Below are positions 14,528 through 26,953 of a stretch of 64,000 nucleotides of DNA, piece by piece. Under the pieces are notes generated by a model. That model was not told the origin of the DNA. It saw only the letters and a list, made by a program, of their open reading frames with translations, and did not search any database. A program made the position numbers and the translations under genes. Origin of the DNA: Brasenia schreberi (lineage: Eukaryota > Streptophyta > Magnoliopsida > Nymphaeales > Cabombaceae); NCBI GenBank assembly GCA_036023115.1, contig JAYKKT010000090.1, positions 36,913,501 to 36,977,500 of the forward strand. The letters run 5' to 3'. The stretch's first letter is position 1. Every line of letters begins with the position of its first letter.

Positions 14528-16324
14528 GCGTGCAGGCATCCTCGCCCTGTAATTCAATCTTATCCTGCTGCTGTTGCTTTGCGATCATTCGCCATTACTT
14601 TATACTTATGTGTCTGCGTGAGAGAGATAGAGACAGACAGACAGACAGAGAGTTGCTGCTATGAGTGCATATGAATCTTTTTAAGCGAAAACTATTCCAG
14701 GTAATGGGTAGGACTGTTACTAGAGCTGCCAAACGAGATGAGGTTGTGCTTGCATGTTTAGCTTGTCTCCCATTAATGCTGAGCTTGTTTTATATTGGCT
14801 TGTATAGGTTAGTAAGATGAGCTGCAAACAGGTCGGACTCATTTTGGCCTTGTTTCTTACAGGTTATTGTTGGTGTTTAATATTTTATCTGATGTAGGTT
14901 CTGAATGTATATGTCAAGTAATACATGCTAATCCAGTTTGTTATCTTCAATCCTTCAATAAGTCGAGAGTTTTATTTTCACAATAAATAAAGTTTGCGCT
15001 TGATATGTAGCTTTTGACTTAGATGAGCATTCTTTTTAATTTTCTGATGAGAAGTATATGCAAGAGTTAGTTAATTAAACTAGCAAACTTTTGTTCAGCT
15101 TGTCTAGGGTTCAGCTCACTTTGGCTTCAAGTCAGCGCATCTTCAATATGCGACCAACACAAGCCAAAAACAATCAGCTGCATGACGACAAGAAGAGACA
15201 CAAGCCGACCTAGCTCACTTTGTGTATTGTGTAGCTCTTGGACAGGTTGAATCGCAATGGCCATCGACTATGTCACCAAAGGAGGTTATGCTCATATAAC
15301 AAAGTACATGTCACCAACAGTAATTGCAGTTGGGCAATTTCTACCTCCCACATTTTTAAAAGTGCATTCTTCTTATTCTCAAAGTAGAATAGTGGATGAT
15401 TATTCATCATACCACAAATATTATGCAGAAACCACAAATATTATAAGATGTGAATCCGAATAAAGGTATAAGAAACTAATACCATAAATCGTCTCATCAT
15501 AGAGCCGAATGATTGAATTGACATATTTGCTTGCACTAAGCAAATCCTAATGAGGGGATCTACAGAGCATCTACTAATATGAAAAAATGGATCCTCAACA
15601 AGACACTAAGAACGTAGTGGTTAGGCAGATTCCATTATGAAATGAACTTTAAAATTTAATAATGTTAATTAGCTTTGACTCGCCATTATAAATAAGACCG
15701 AGCCTCACTTTGCTGACGGTTAAAAGCAAACAGATATGGTCAATATAGTTGAAAAACGGGCGTACACATTCCCATTTTGAGCTGCAACTATGGCTATTTC
15801 TTTTGATGGAGATATTTAGTGTTAATTTAAAACCTTTATCCTTCACAAAAAGACCACGTAGTGCTGATTATAAGTAGAAGCATTCAAGTGGTTTCAAGCT
15901 CATTTTGTGCTGAAAAGATCAAAACCAGCCATTGGCTACATGGTTGCTGTCATAATCTGTCTTTGCTGCACCCCGATTTAACTCCAGAAATGCAAGTCAA
16001 ATAGGAATTTTGATCTAATCCACTTCACGGTGATCATCATCCAATACTTATGCTTAAAAAATCTGCAACAAACCCCGCCTAAACCCAAGGCAGCACATTG
16101 CTCATTACTGACTGGCTCTCAGTATAAACAAAGTATAAGCTACTCGTAATCGCAGACTCTTCCAGGGTTTCCATCCAAATATGAGAAAAGGAAAAGCATC
16201 TGACACTAAGTGGAGACACCAAAACGACCATCTACAATCAAGGTGCCCCACCTTCACTTTTACTGCAGTAGTGCTCATCCCCATTCACCAACAGCAAACC
16301 AGCTTCCTCCCAACATAGACACCT

Positions 16325-16334
16325 CTATATATAT
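16325..16334 (+). promoter_or_regulatory. Possible TATA box of the VIT-like gene
   Basis: CTATATATAT lies about 225 bases before the ATG at 16554. This would give a 5' UTR of roughly 195 bases. No other TATA-like site sits closer in a sensible position. It is pattern-based only. Confidence 0.4.
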
Positions 16335-16553
16335 GACCTAACCTTGTGCTAGGCTTGTGCCCTCCACACGCTTACAGAGCCTTAGCTAAGTCCTTCTACC
16401 TTACTTTCCTCCCAAGGCCTCATTTCCGCTTCCTACTTCTTAAGTTGGTTCTGATCATATTTTTGGTTCATATAATTATAGCATTGCAGGATCATAATAT
16501 TTGTGTTAGAGCTTCGATAATTTGGTAAAACATAGTTGTTTTCTATTCTTGTT

Positions 16554-17183
16554 ATGGCTAAAGTGGTTATTGATGTCAATAACAAAAACGAAGAGGACGC
16601 TGAGTTTGATTATTCACAAAGATCTCAGTGGCTCAGGGCTGCTGTGCTTGGTGCAAACGATGGCCTCGTTTCGACAGCCTCCTTGATGATGGGTGTTGGT
16701 GCAGTGAAGCAAGATGTCAAGGCCATGATCATTTCGGGCTTCGCCGGGCTCCTTGCCGGTGCATGCAGCATGGCAATAGGAGAGTACGTATCGGTCTACT
16801 CGCAACTGGACATAGAGGTTGCCCAGATGAAGAGGGAGAAGATGAAAGAAGGTGGAGGAACTAAGCGTGGAGAGGATGGTGGTGGTGAAGAAGGTGTTGA
16901 GCAGCTGCCGAGACCTTTCCAAGCAGCATCTGCCTCTGCATTGGCCTTTACCGTCGGGGCGCTGGTACCGTTGTTGTCGGCGGCATTTGTGCAGGAGTAT
17001 GTTGTGAGGGTCGGGGTTGTCGGCGGGGTGTCGAGCCTAGCTTTGGTGGTGTTTGGGGCACTGGGTGCGGTGTTGGGGAGGGCACCGGTGGTGAGGTCTT
17101 CAGCAAGGGTTCTTATAGGGGGCTGGGCAGCCATGCTACTCACTTTCGGCTTCATGAGGCTGGTTGGCTCAAAAATGATTTGA
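16554..17183 (+). CDS. Vacuolar iron transporter-like (VTL) protein
   Basis: An intact single-exon gene for 209 residues of the VIT1/CCC1 family. In plants the short VIT-like (nodulin-21-like) members move iron or other divalent metal into vacuoles. The start is the ATG at 16554. A frame continues 18 bases further but only from TTG. The N-terminus (1-26) is acidic and soluble. SQWLRAAVLGANDGLVSTAS at about residues 25-44 is the family's first-helix signature. SGFAGLLAGACSMAIGEYVS and the following SQLD form the second helix and its exit. A charged loop rich in K, E and G (about 90-118) follows, then three more helices (about 125-146, 150-175, 183-205). That is five membrane segments. The loop is too short to hold the extended cytosolic metal-binding domain of VIT1 proper, so this is the VTL branch. 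It has no coding neighbour within 10 kb. Membrane placement and substrate are inferred from the family. Confidence 0.93.
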   Translation: MAKVVIDVNNKNEEDAEFDYSQRSQWLRAAVLGANDGLVSTASLMMGVGAVKQDVKAMIISGFAGLLAGACSMAIGEYVSVYSQLDIEVAQMKREKMKEGGGTKRGEDGGGEEGVEQLPRPFQAASASALAFTVGALVPLLSAAFVQEYVVRVGVVGGVSSLALVVFGALGAVLGRAPVVRSSARVLIGGWAAMLLTFGFMRLVGSKMI

Positions 17184-17292
17184 CGGCCAAAAGGGTGGAG
17201 CATGTATAAGGTCATTTTATGCTGCAGCGGTTCATGTTGCAGATGCATCTCTCTTAAATAAGAGAAGACATTTCTCCGTAGTCTACCATGAT

Positions 17293-17315
17293 ACTCTCTC
17301 TCTCTCTCTCTCTCT
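17293..17315. repeat. (CT)n microsatellite in the VTL 3' UTR region
   Basis: About 11 CT units, roughly 110 bases after the VTL stop codon. Confidence 0.9.
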
Positions 17316-19943
17316 TGAATGGATGGAATATGTGTAGAAAGAATAAGGGATCTGTAAGTTGCTGGAGTGATTTGCTAGCAATAAGCTATTTAGTGGTTGA
17401 TACATGCATGCATGGCTGATGAAGCATCATCGTGCATGGTGTAACAGCTTTAGTTATCAATCAGACAAATATTCTCTATGTGTGTGTGCGCATGTGGGAG
17501 TGTCTGTGTATATGTTATCCATGCCACGTTGGCTAGGAGCCTCTTTTTTCTTTATGGTATGAAGCCATAGGGAGAGATTTTGGGGGGGTGTATTCTATTT
17601 TCGACTATGTTCATGATGGTTTTAGTTCAACTGTATTATTCTTTGATGCATATAAAGAGTTTAGAAAATTATTGTTATATCAAATAGTTGATATTTAAAG
17701 ATTGGTTGTGTTTTTGCAATTGCATTAAACAAAAATCACTTTTACCAAAAAATTGATTTTTGACTGTTGAGTTAAGCGTGAGAAAAAGTGTGACAACTCA
17801 CTTATTGAAGACACTGTACATTTTTGTGGTTTGTTTTCTTTATGCAGGTCATGTCGAGACATCGTGAAGTTTTATTGGAATCCAACAGTATTGGCGTACT
17901 CTTTCCTCCAACAAAATAGTCCGTCGTGGAGGCCTCTTGCTTGTTACTTCCAAAAGCGAGAGAAAGCTCATCCATTTCTTTCCTTTTTTTTTTCTCCATC
18001 ATGGTGCCACTTGGGAAGAGCATTCGAAAATGAGAATCCCTCATCCGAAACAAAGGAGCTTCTTCCTATTGGATTTTCTACTTTCAGTCAGGCCTTAATT
18101 AATATAATCTGACTGCAATGTGTCGATTGATGCAACAAAATCTGGAGGCCCAGTAAAAGGAATGTAATAACACTGTTGATCTTGTACTAGCAAAGCACGC
18201 CAAACTCTATGGCTCGGTTTCATGGGTAGGGAGCCTACGGAGTTTCATTGTAATTGCTATGAAGTCTGATACTAAACTCACCATCATACACGCTCCTCGT
18301 TATTATTTAAGAGAACTTTCACATTAATTAAATTATTCCTCCAAAACTAGTTTAACTTTTCTTTTCTTTCCCATTTAACTTGATTCTTTCAAGTTTAACT
18401 AAATTTCCTCCTTACCATCCAAAAATTCTTCTTTTCTTATCCTCTGGTTCTCTTCAACGAAGATAATATTGACAAAATTATATAGAACCTGTTCTATCAT
18501 CCTGAAAAAATTAAGTTTCTTAGCCGTTTCGATCAAAGAAGCTAAGGTTCACGTCAAGAAATTCAAGAAACACTTCAGCAATTCAGATTGGGCCTGTCAA
18601 TAAGAAAAACACAGTGAATAAAAAAATGGGTTTATGCATGGCTAGAAAGTATCAAGCTTCTATACATGTTGTAGCTACGCGAGAGAGAGAAAGGGAGAGA
18701 GACTTGTCTCGTTTCATTTGGAGGTATTAGAGGACAAGCCTATCAAATGTGGTGTTGCATCAAATAAAAAGAGAACCTTAACCACTTTCAAAAAGCAGCT
18801 TTGAGGTTTTGTCCAATTCTTTTTCTTTCTTATCTAATTTTACAAATTAATGAAAAATAGATACTTGAAATGTTCTCCATCTTTTATATATAGAATATAG
18901 CTTAGAACTGTAGTAGGTCACGACATGTTCCATCTTACTACGTTTTCACAATACTTCTTATTGAAGAAAATATATAAAATATAGTCTAGTAATGTTAGTT
19001 TTTATTCTTCGGTAGAACTTTTATCCTAAGCTCTTTACTCCCTGGAGGTTGTATATATTTCCTTTTATTGGCTTCGTTGCTCTCTCGTGTGAGTGTGTAT
19101 TGCGTCTCAATAATGTGCAGCAGATAATCTGAATACTTTAATAAAGTTATCCTTTGAGCAAAGGTACTCTCTTCTCATATAACTGGTTACCAAGTTTTAT
19201 CACACTTTTATCCGACTGGGATCATTTTACTTGTTAGTGATGTCTGCTCTATCGTTCCACCATCATGTATATTGTTCATAATGTTGAAACTTATTTCAAG
19301 AATTGTATTGAGAATTCTTGAAAATGAAGAGAGTTCCTTTTAAAAAATAATGAAATCCGTTAAACCTTTGAAAACTCTATGAGGCTCCAGCAATTTTGTG
19401 GTGGAGATACTGCAAAGCTGGACCATGGTTGCACAAGAAGTCGGCGGAGCTCCAAGATTATGATGTTGAAATCTGGTGAATTTCCAGCAGAGATCTAGTG
19501 ATCTCCGGCAAAGTATGCTGGAAATCTGGTGAAGTTTCAAGAAAACTCCGGTGGTACTTCGGCAATCTCTAGACAGGTTGCAGCTGAATCCTTCTCCAAC
19601 GAGGTTTCGGATAAATTCCTAGGGAATAAGGCCGACAGAGCATGAAGCCATTTTCCAAAATTACTCTTTCAAGAGAATATAAGATTTGTGATTTTTAGGA
19701 ATTGAGAGCTCTCTGTCAACATTTAATTGATTCCTCACCATAAAAATCTTATGCTGCAAAGATTGAGGATTCTCCTTCTCACAATCCCGCTTGATGAGCT
19801 TCAAATAAACAGTATTTAAAGAAAAAAGTATTCGGTTATTGGGGAACAATCAAGAATGACTGTCAGGAATAAGGAGTTCGCCAGTACAAGCCTCATCACA
19901 GATTTTTGTATTCAGATTATTGTATTGAATGGTTTTTTTTCCA

Positions 19944-20050
19944 TAGCCAGTCATGAAAATCATGATCGAGTTCTGTGGAAACAATCCATGTAACCGACCC
20001 ATTTAATATGGGAAAAAGCTTAGCTGTTGTTGTTAGCCAGTCATGAAAAT
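19944..20050 (+). mobile_element. 5'-truncated RTE-type LINE microinsertion with target-site duplication
   Basis: The 17-base string TAGCCAGTCATGAAAAT occurs at 19944-19960 and again at 20034-20050. Between the copies is a 73-base insert with the LINE 3' end: GTGGAAACAATCCATGTAAC, then CGACCC, TATGGGAAAAAGCTTAG, and TTGTTGTT. This is the signature of target-primed reverse transcription that stopped early. Confidence 0.85.
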
Positions 20051-20547
20051 ATTCTCACCATAGGGCGTCACAAGTACCTGATTTTGTTATGGTGCCGTAA
20101 TCTCATTACTCCAAATCTGTTCACTTCCTTCTCATCAATAAAGTACTCATCTAAATGTATGCATTTTTTTCTTCTTTTTTACTAGAGATAGAAACTATGT
20201 ATTAACATAATGAGAGGTACAAGAAGCTCCCGAGAGCAAACAAAAACAAGACATGGAGAATTACCAAGAAGCATACAAGAAATGTTAATGGCAATACAGA
20301 TGTAATCAAATAATCATTCATAAGGACAAGAAATTCGATTGAGATGCCAAAGGACTAGCTTCAATGGGGTTGCTAGATTCGTCTCTAAAGACTTTGTCGT
20401 TCTTGGGGCACCAAATCATCTGGTGAAGGCATAGAGGGCCAACGAAGATTCTGAAATGAGTTTGTGAACATGAATAAAGTTTGTGAATTATCTAAATTAA
20501 GTTGCTGATATAATGGATGCAACATTGGGCCCGAACGTGTATAAACT

Positions 20548-22368
20548 AAATGTGTCACACCCGCCCGAGTCGTGACCACTCCCCGGCCCGTGCCGATGCC
20601 ACGTGGCCGCCTCTCGCGCAGGCGTGATGGTGAGCAGTAAGTACAATATCAATTTAAAGAAATATCTAACTGAAATAAATATCCATATCGAAGTTCTAAA
20701 CAACACGTCCAAAATGGTGCGGGGCCCACCTACCAATAACCTCGAATAAAAGACTTTCTAAACCGTTCAATACTTATCATACCATCTAAAATAAAAATGC
20801 AGCTTTATCCAACTCCTACTCTGCTCTGTATGCCTTCGAAGTGCTAGCTTCAGGATGAGCTGTAAAACAATGGGGTGAGCTCCTATACATAGCTCAGTAG
20901 GGAGGTTAAACATTTTTAAACAGAAATCATACTAAAAGCATGCATAGTTCACAATCATTTCATAGCAAAGCACATTTACCTTGAAATCATGATCTCAAAT
21001 TCATATGCACACACTCACGCACACATCATTAGTTTCGATAATTACAGCCCATACTGTGTCTGCCCCAAAGGCCACGGGAGTCGTCCGGCTCTCCCTAACG
21101 TGACCTCGGTAACCCCGTCCACGACGGTAACCACGCCGACTCTCACGGCAGAGTGCCCGAGAACACACCCTGTATTCGTCCTAAGCCGGATCGCCCGAGG
21201 GACTTGCAAGTCTCTAGAGACCCCACACAAACCATACAAGTATGGCTCGTATATTCACACATCATTACATTTCTAAAACCAATTATAGTTCATCACATTC
21301 ACAAATCATATCCAGATCCACGAATATCCAAAATCAAACTCATATCCACACAATATTTAAACATCATTTAAATACCATGTTCATACAACACATGCATATC
21401 AAAACATGCTCTTTATCAAACAATGTCATAAACATGTTCTATTTGAAAAGCACATCAAATAACTCATAATTGCGAATAACATTTCACAAACATCAATAAA
21501 ATAGTTATCAATCATGCACATTTAAATCTATCTAAAACAGTAAAATCACTTCTAGCATGGTTCTGTAAAAGAATGCATAACCCCCTACCTGAAGGAGCGC
21601 TAAGATCCAGTCCCCAAGTTGCTGGGCCACTCTTATCACCATCATATCCTCCAATTTTAATCTCTAAACAATTACAAATAATTGAAACATTAAAATTTAT
21701 TTAACTATAAGTCTAATGAAACAAACTATATCTGAATCGGATCCTAAACCCCAATTTGGATTCGTTTAAGCTATCCGAGATCCAAATCGATACTCAATTT
21801 CATATATGATCCGAATGAGTGACACAATAGGTAGCTTGGGTCATTGTGTCAACAGAGAACCTTTAACTACTGACATAGGTCTCGTTTTTAACCTAAAAAT
21901 CCATTTCAAGACACGACTCAAACTTGACCCGTTTTCGACACATAACTTGTTTCTTAACACACGACATGAATCAGTGTTGGTTCATGACATTTCAGACACG
22001 ATACAACACGGAACGAGGGACATGCCTAAAAGGCCCCATCTTCTTTTCTTTTTTTTTCTTTCTTTCTTTTTTTTTTTCGGCATCAATCTCGCTGGTTTCC
22101 GGTGAAGCACAATCGTTTTCCGGCCAAATCGACGCCATTGCTTACCTACCCCACCAAAATGGTTAGTTCTACCTCAAACCTCCAATCCAAGCCCAAAACG
22201 ATGATTTTCAACAAGTTTTTCATCAAAAATTAGAAAGAAAGAAAAAACAAAAATCTGAAAAAAAAAAACATTGAACTCACCGGATTCAAGGCTGCCCCAG
22301 CTCTCCCTAGAAAATGGGGTCATGAAGGCCTCTTTTTAAAGGCCATTTGATTTGGGCGTTACAAAATG
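20548..22368. mobile_element. Solo LTR with 5-bp target-site duplication
   Basis: AAATG at 20548-20552 is followed by TGTCACACCC (20553). At the far end GGGCGTTACA (ending 22363) is followed by AAATG (22364-22368). The ends are TG...CA with an imperfect inverted repeat. The 1811-base body has no gag or pol coding, so it is a solo LTR left by recombination between two LTRs. Its length and the TGTCACACCC start suggest a Ty3/gypsy-type LTR, but the class is inferred. An internal GC-rich block lies at about 21050-21240. Confidence 0.8.
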
Positions 22369-22370
22369 TG

Positions 22371-22411
<41 letters not shown>
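22371..22411. repeat. Compound T(n)-(GT)n-(GA)n tract
   Basis: A poly-T run passes into GT and then GA units immediately beside the right end of the solo LTR target duplication. Confidence 0.9.
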
Positions 22412-22971
22412 CAAATTTATATAATATTAAAGCTATAAAGGGAGCACAAATTATCTTGCATCTTCTCACAAATTGATGAAAGACGAGGACAAGTTCTGCC
22501 CATATAACTTTAGCAGATTAGAGCTGTAAAACTATTTGATTTGATTTAATACCGATTTTCAATCCCTTGCTTAATTAGACATGAAGTAAGCAACTTGGTG
22601 TCGTAATTGGATTGATACGAGAGGGAAAATCGAATCCAAAAGTTTATGGAGGTCTAATCGGATATTGCATATCACCAGAAAGAAGAATCCAAATTCAATC
22701 TTCTTATTAATTGGGTAGAGGTCCCAATTACAGAATTCGATAAAGAAGACCCAGAAAGGATTCGGACACCGGATATATCAGATCCATTGGCATTCCAAGG
22801 TGAAATCCTGACCGTTGGCTGCAGCCTGCACCTGCCACCATTCATCAGATCCAAACTTGACTAATGATCCATTTCCTGCCCTCCATACCAAGAATTATCG
22901 TACCTTATGGCCGGCCCATCTTGCTCCCAAAATATGGGAGGGCGCTTTGCTTCGTACATTCTTGATTTGTA

Positions 22972-22975
<4 letters not shown>

Positions 22976-23029
<54 letters not shown>

Positions 23030-23036
23030 GGTGTGT
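22976..23036. repeat. Compound (CT)n(GT)n microsatellite
   Basis: About 22 CT units followed by GTGTGTGTGGGTGTGTCTG. Confidence 0.93.
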
Positions 23037-23167
23037 CTGCCTGTGTCTGCGCGCGTGCATTAGCTTGTGAATCACAATGGCGTGAACCTCTTCACCACAT
23101 CATGTCAAACCAATTCCTAGTTAGGCAATGGTCATATGCTCTAGGTCGAGTTTCATCCACACAGACA

Positions 23168-23177
23168 TGCACACACA

Positions 23178-23250
<73 letters not shown>
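23168..23250. repeat. Compound (AC)n(AG)n microsatellite
   Basis: About 13 AC units run directly into about 26 AG units, 130 bases after the CT/GT tract and roughly its reverse complement in base content. Confidence 0.93.
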
Positions 23251-23251
<1 letters not shown>

Positions 23252-23975
23252 GTTGTAAGCTGATCGAGAAGAGATAATTATCCATCTAACGATTTGAGGC
23301 TAAGGCCCGTTGATAATGGAAGGGCAATTCAAATCAACGGAGATCTTTAATAGTAAAGATGGAGTTAAGCAGACCCATCAATGGCAGATTCCCCAGCAAA
23401 GTGTCGAAAAATTGAGAGAGCGGAAGGTCTACCGTAGCCTCTCCTTGGCTGCCAAACAAGTGAGTCCAAGGTTCTTTGATCAACTAACATTAGGAAAGAC
23501 TGTCACGAAGGTGGCAGGGAATGCCGTTTTAGACATGAGGAGTGACTGTGTGAGTGTGAATGTTTGAATCCCCTGTTCATGAACTCCAGGGTTTTCAAGT
23601 ACGAGGCCAGACACGAAGCCACTGTCACTGCAGGGTCTTCCTTTGTTGGTCATGTCAAAGGAGGTCCACTTTGACCGGACATGAACAAAAGCCTTTGGGT
23701 TGGGTTCATGTCGAGTTCTGTGTTGGGTCTGAAATGCCAGCAATTGCCTGTCTTGGATCGACCATATCATTGTATTTCGTTTTCATGCTAAAATAGATCA
23801 ACACAAGTACAAGTTAATTATTTTTGTGTCTCACCTTGAGTGGACACGGAGTACATACTTTTTTTTATCGTGTCACTACTCTTTCACCTGTACCGCAGTT
23901 ACTGGTTGCCCTTCCCGCCAAACAAAATCACCCTATCACCTTTCCTTCGAAAGGAACTTTACTGAAAGCACACAC

Positions 23976-23976
<1 letters not shown>

Positions 23977-24020
<44 letters not shown>

Positions 24021-24034
24021 TCTCTCTCTCTCTC
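23977..24034. repeat. Compound (TA)n(CT)n microsatellite
   Basis: About 19 TA units, a short CA spacer, then about seven TC units. Confidence 0.93.
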
Positions 24035-24299
24035 AACTACAGCATTCCAATACAATCCAACAATTTTAAGTGAAGACACACACATACGGTGTGTGTTGAT
24101 GCACTCGTTTTGAAGTTCTTATGTTTCATTCCAAGCAACGATTTGTGTAGAAGAACCACTGTAAATATTCAGAACTGCTATTTTAATAATTAGTTCTAAA
24201 TAAATTGTTTGTTCGAATCAGCTGAGCATATTGAGAGAATGAATGGATTTAACTCGAAAATTTGTTAATAGGAAACAAAAAGAAGATCAACAATGACTA

Positions 24300-25750
24300 T
24301 ACAACCACCACAACTAAGCTTTTTCATACTAGATGGGATCGGCTAAATGGATTCTTTGTTTCCATATGGCCCTACCATGTGTAATGATAGCAGTTAACTT
24401 AATATAAATTAGATAATTTTTTATTATTTCTTTCTAAGACTTTTGTGGTCGTCCTCTTCCTTTTTTAATATTTTCACAATCTAATTTTCATATCCTTTTA
24501 CGAAAGCATTCTTGGATCATCTTTTATATGTTCAAACCATCTTAAACAATTTTTTCTTATTTAATCCTCTATTGGTGTTACTCTCAATTTGTTTCAAATA
24601 ATCTCATTATTTATATGACCTTTCCTTTTGTGACCTCTCATCTATCTAACATCTTCATTTCTGCTCTAGGCATATTTTGCACATGTTGATAATTAACTGC
24701 CCAACACTTAGAACTATAAAACATAGTAGGCCTAATTGTTGCTCTATAGTATTTACTTTTCAACTTAAATGGTATCTTCTTATTTCATGGAATACCTTAT
24801 GTTCCTCTTCATTTTAACTCATGAGCATTAATTATATACGTAATATCTCTATCAATTTTTCTCACTTTGAAAAATTAACCCTAAGTATTTAAAATTTTCC
24901 TTGTGAGGGATGCAATGTGTGTCAATCTTAATTTTTATATCCTTTGAAGTACTTTAATGATCAAACTTACATTACATATATTCTATTTTTATTATACTAG
25001 GTTGAAAGCCTTTACTTTCTAATGTTTCCCCTATAGTTTTAATTTCCTATTAACTTTTTTCTTTGACTCATCCACTAACATAATATTATATGCAATTAAC
25101 ATATACACCAAGGTACTTCATCTTAAATATGTTTTGTTAACTCATCAATAACCAATATAAATAAATATGAGACTTAAAGTTGATCATTGATGTAACCCAA
25201 TATTAACTTCAAAGGAGTTTGTCATTCCTTTATGAGACTTCAAACAAGTTTTTGAACTATTGTATATTTTTTTTAAGATTTATGTGTGTCAATAAGATAC
25301 CTCTCTTTTCCAAGGTTCTCCAAAGAATATCTCTTGGCTTCCTATCATAAACTTTTCTAAATCAATAAATAGCATGTGAACGTTCTTTTTTACTCTAAAA
25401 TGTTTCATAAAACGCCTCAATAGGTGAATCGCTTTAATAGTTGTATTCTATACTTGTCTTAACCTACATTTGATAATTTCTTCTCATAATTTCATAGTAT
25501 GGCTCATTAACTTGATACATCCATAATTCGAACAACTCTAAATATCTCTTTTATTCTTATATATGGATTTAAGTGTACTCATTCTCCATTTCTTACACAT
25601 TTTTTGGGTTCTCTATATTTCATTAAATAGTCTTTTGAGTGAGTGAGCCCCATCTCTGTTAGGATTTCTATACTTTTATAAGAATATTGTATGCTCCTAC
25701 ATATTTACCAACCTTCGTATATTTAAAAGCCTCTTTGACTTATTTCTTTT
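24300..25750 (-). mobile_element. Decayed RTE-type LINE, minus strand
   Basis: Reading the minus strand, the family tail lies at 24305-24360 (ACTAAGCTTTTTCATACTAG and GATGGGATCGGCTAAATGGA on the plus strand). Inward from it are, in broken frames: LRWFEHIKDDPRML (about 24510-24560), NRKLKL and ESKAF (about 24980-25050), DEVPWC...VDESKKKV (about 25050-25110, the place of the catalytic FADD box, itself damaged), and HMLFIDLEK (about 25350-25390). These are the reverse transcriptase and C-terminal blocks of plant RTE LINEs, in the same order as the copy at 40.0-42.5 kb. Many stops and indels make it dead. The 5' border is unclear. Confidence 0.72.
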
Positions 25751-26920
25751 GAATACACCGATATAAATTATAGTTTATATTCTTTTTTGATTTGGTTCTC
25801 TCTTAAGCTTTTGTATTTTCATTAAAAAGCTTATAGAAATAATTTTTTCATCTATTTTTATATTAAAACCGTAGGTTTGTAAAATAGAAAACCTACGTAA
25901 TTCATCTATCATTTTTATTAACGATGCCCTTATCATAATTTCATTTAAAAATGAAAGCAAATAAGAAAATCCTCTGAGCGGTTAAAAGAAAAATGCACTC
26001 CTTAGAAGGCTATTACACCCTGACGATCTGTTACATATTTGAAGAACTCCCAACTTCGAGCAACAAAAAACCAACAAGAAATTACTCAATAAGCACCATC
26101 AAATCGACCAAAAATGAATCGCCTCAAATCAAACAGTCTGCTATGTTGGAAACACTTGCCCAACAATATTCAAGTAAATCTACTTATTAGGATATCTAGG
26201 TTTTAAGGATAAAAGGTTGCAAATGAACTAAGCCAACATGAACCCTAAAAGAGCTAAACTATTCTCAGATATATGAATGCTAACGAACCTCGAAACTCGC
26301 AGGAGGGTGTAGAAAGAAAGAAAAGAGTGATGTGATATGGCCATTCTTGGCTCAGGTAATGGCTGGACTGGCCATCCAGACCGTTACCTGTAGCTCGGAT
26401 AAGGAAGGATCATAACCAGAGGACGTTACCTAGATTTCCGGTAATGCTCTGGATAACACTCTAGATGAGGGAAGTCGCAGGAGAAAAATCCGGGAAGAGG
26501 GGAGAGCATGCTGCATATTTAAACGAAGCAACTAATACAGAAAAAATACAATGAAATAGTATGAAAAGATAACAAACCAAGTTCCTCTCTCGGGAAACTC
26601 CTGTGTGGAAACCTCAAAAACAAACAACTTCCGCTGTATGCTTTTCAGGCGAACAAATGCTACAGGACCGAACAAAACTGAAGCACGTCGCCAAAAGCAA
26701 GGAATCTCCAACAAAGAGAACCAGAAAAGTCACTTGCCCAATACTATACATGTAAATCCGTGGTGCTGGTGGATGGTGGAGCATGGGCGCACCGATTGTT
26801 GGAGACAGAGAGAGGTGCCTCTTCCGTTTGTTTTTTCACCCATGATCCAAGCCGTCCGTAAGATTGCATTGACGGCATTGATCATTTAACATAATCTAGG
26901 ATAGAAGGGAGTCTAGCAGC

Positions 26921-26922
26921 TC

Positions 26923-26953
<31 letters not shown>
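26921..26953. repeat. Compound (CT)n(AT)n microsatellite
   Basis: About seven CT units followed by about nine AT units. Confidence 0.9.

Larger units (their letters stand above)
11479..16320. other. Intergenic region with microsatellites and small repeats
   Basis: No gene is supported. The region holds a SINE at about 11998-12105, CT tracts at 12275 and 12449, a CA tract at 13970, a compound CCCT/CT tract at 14129, and a (GTT)n-ended LINE tail at 14484. The remaining ORFs are short and unlike known proteins. Confidence 0.5.
17184..20552. other. Intergenic region downstream of the VIT-like gene
   Basis: The start is the VTL 3' UTR, with a CT tract at 17293-17315. Beyond that I see no supportable gene. 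ORFs such as 17831-18112 and 19340-19540 match nothing I recognise. A 73-bp LINE tail insertion lies at 19961-20033. Confidence 0.5.
22369..24299. other. Intergenic, rich in compound microsatellites
   Basis: No gene is supported. Three long compound microsatellites lie here (22371, 22976, 23168), plus an AT/CT tract at 23977. ORFs in this stretch are mostly read-through of the repeats. Confidence 0.55.

Noticed and set aside
16536..16553. Upstream start of the VIT-like gene
   Set aside because: The six extra codons begin with TTG. The ATG at 16554 is the first normal start.
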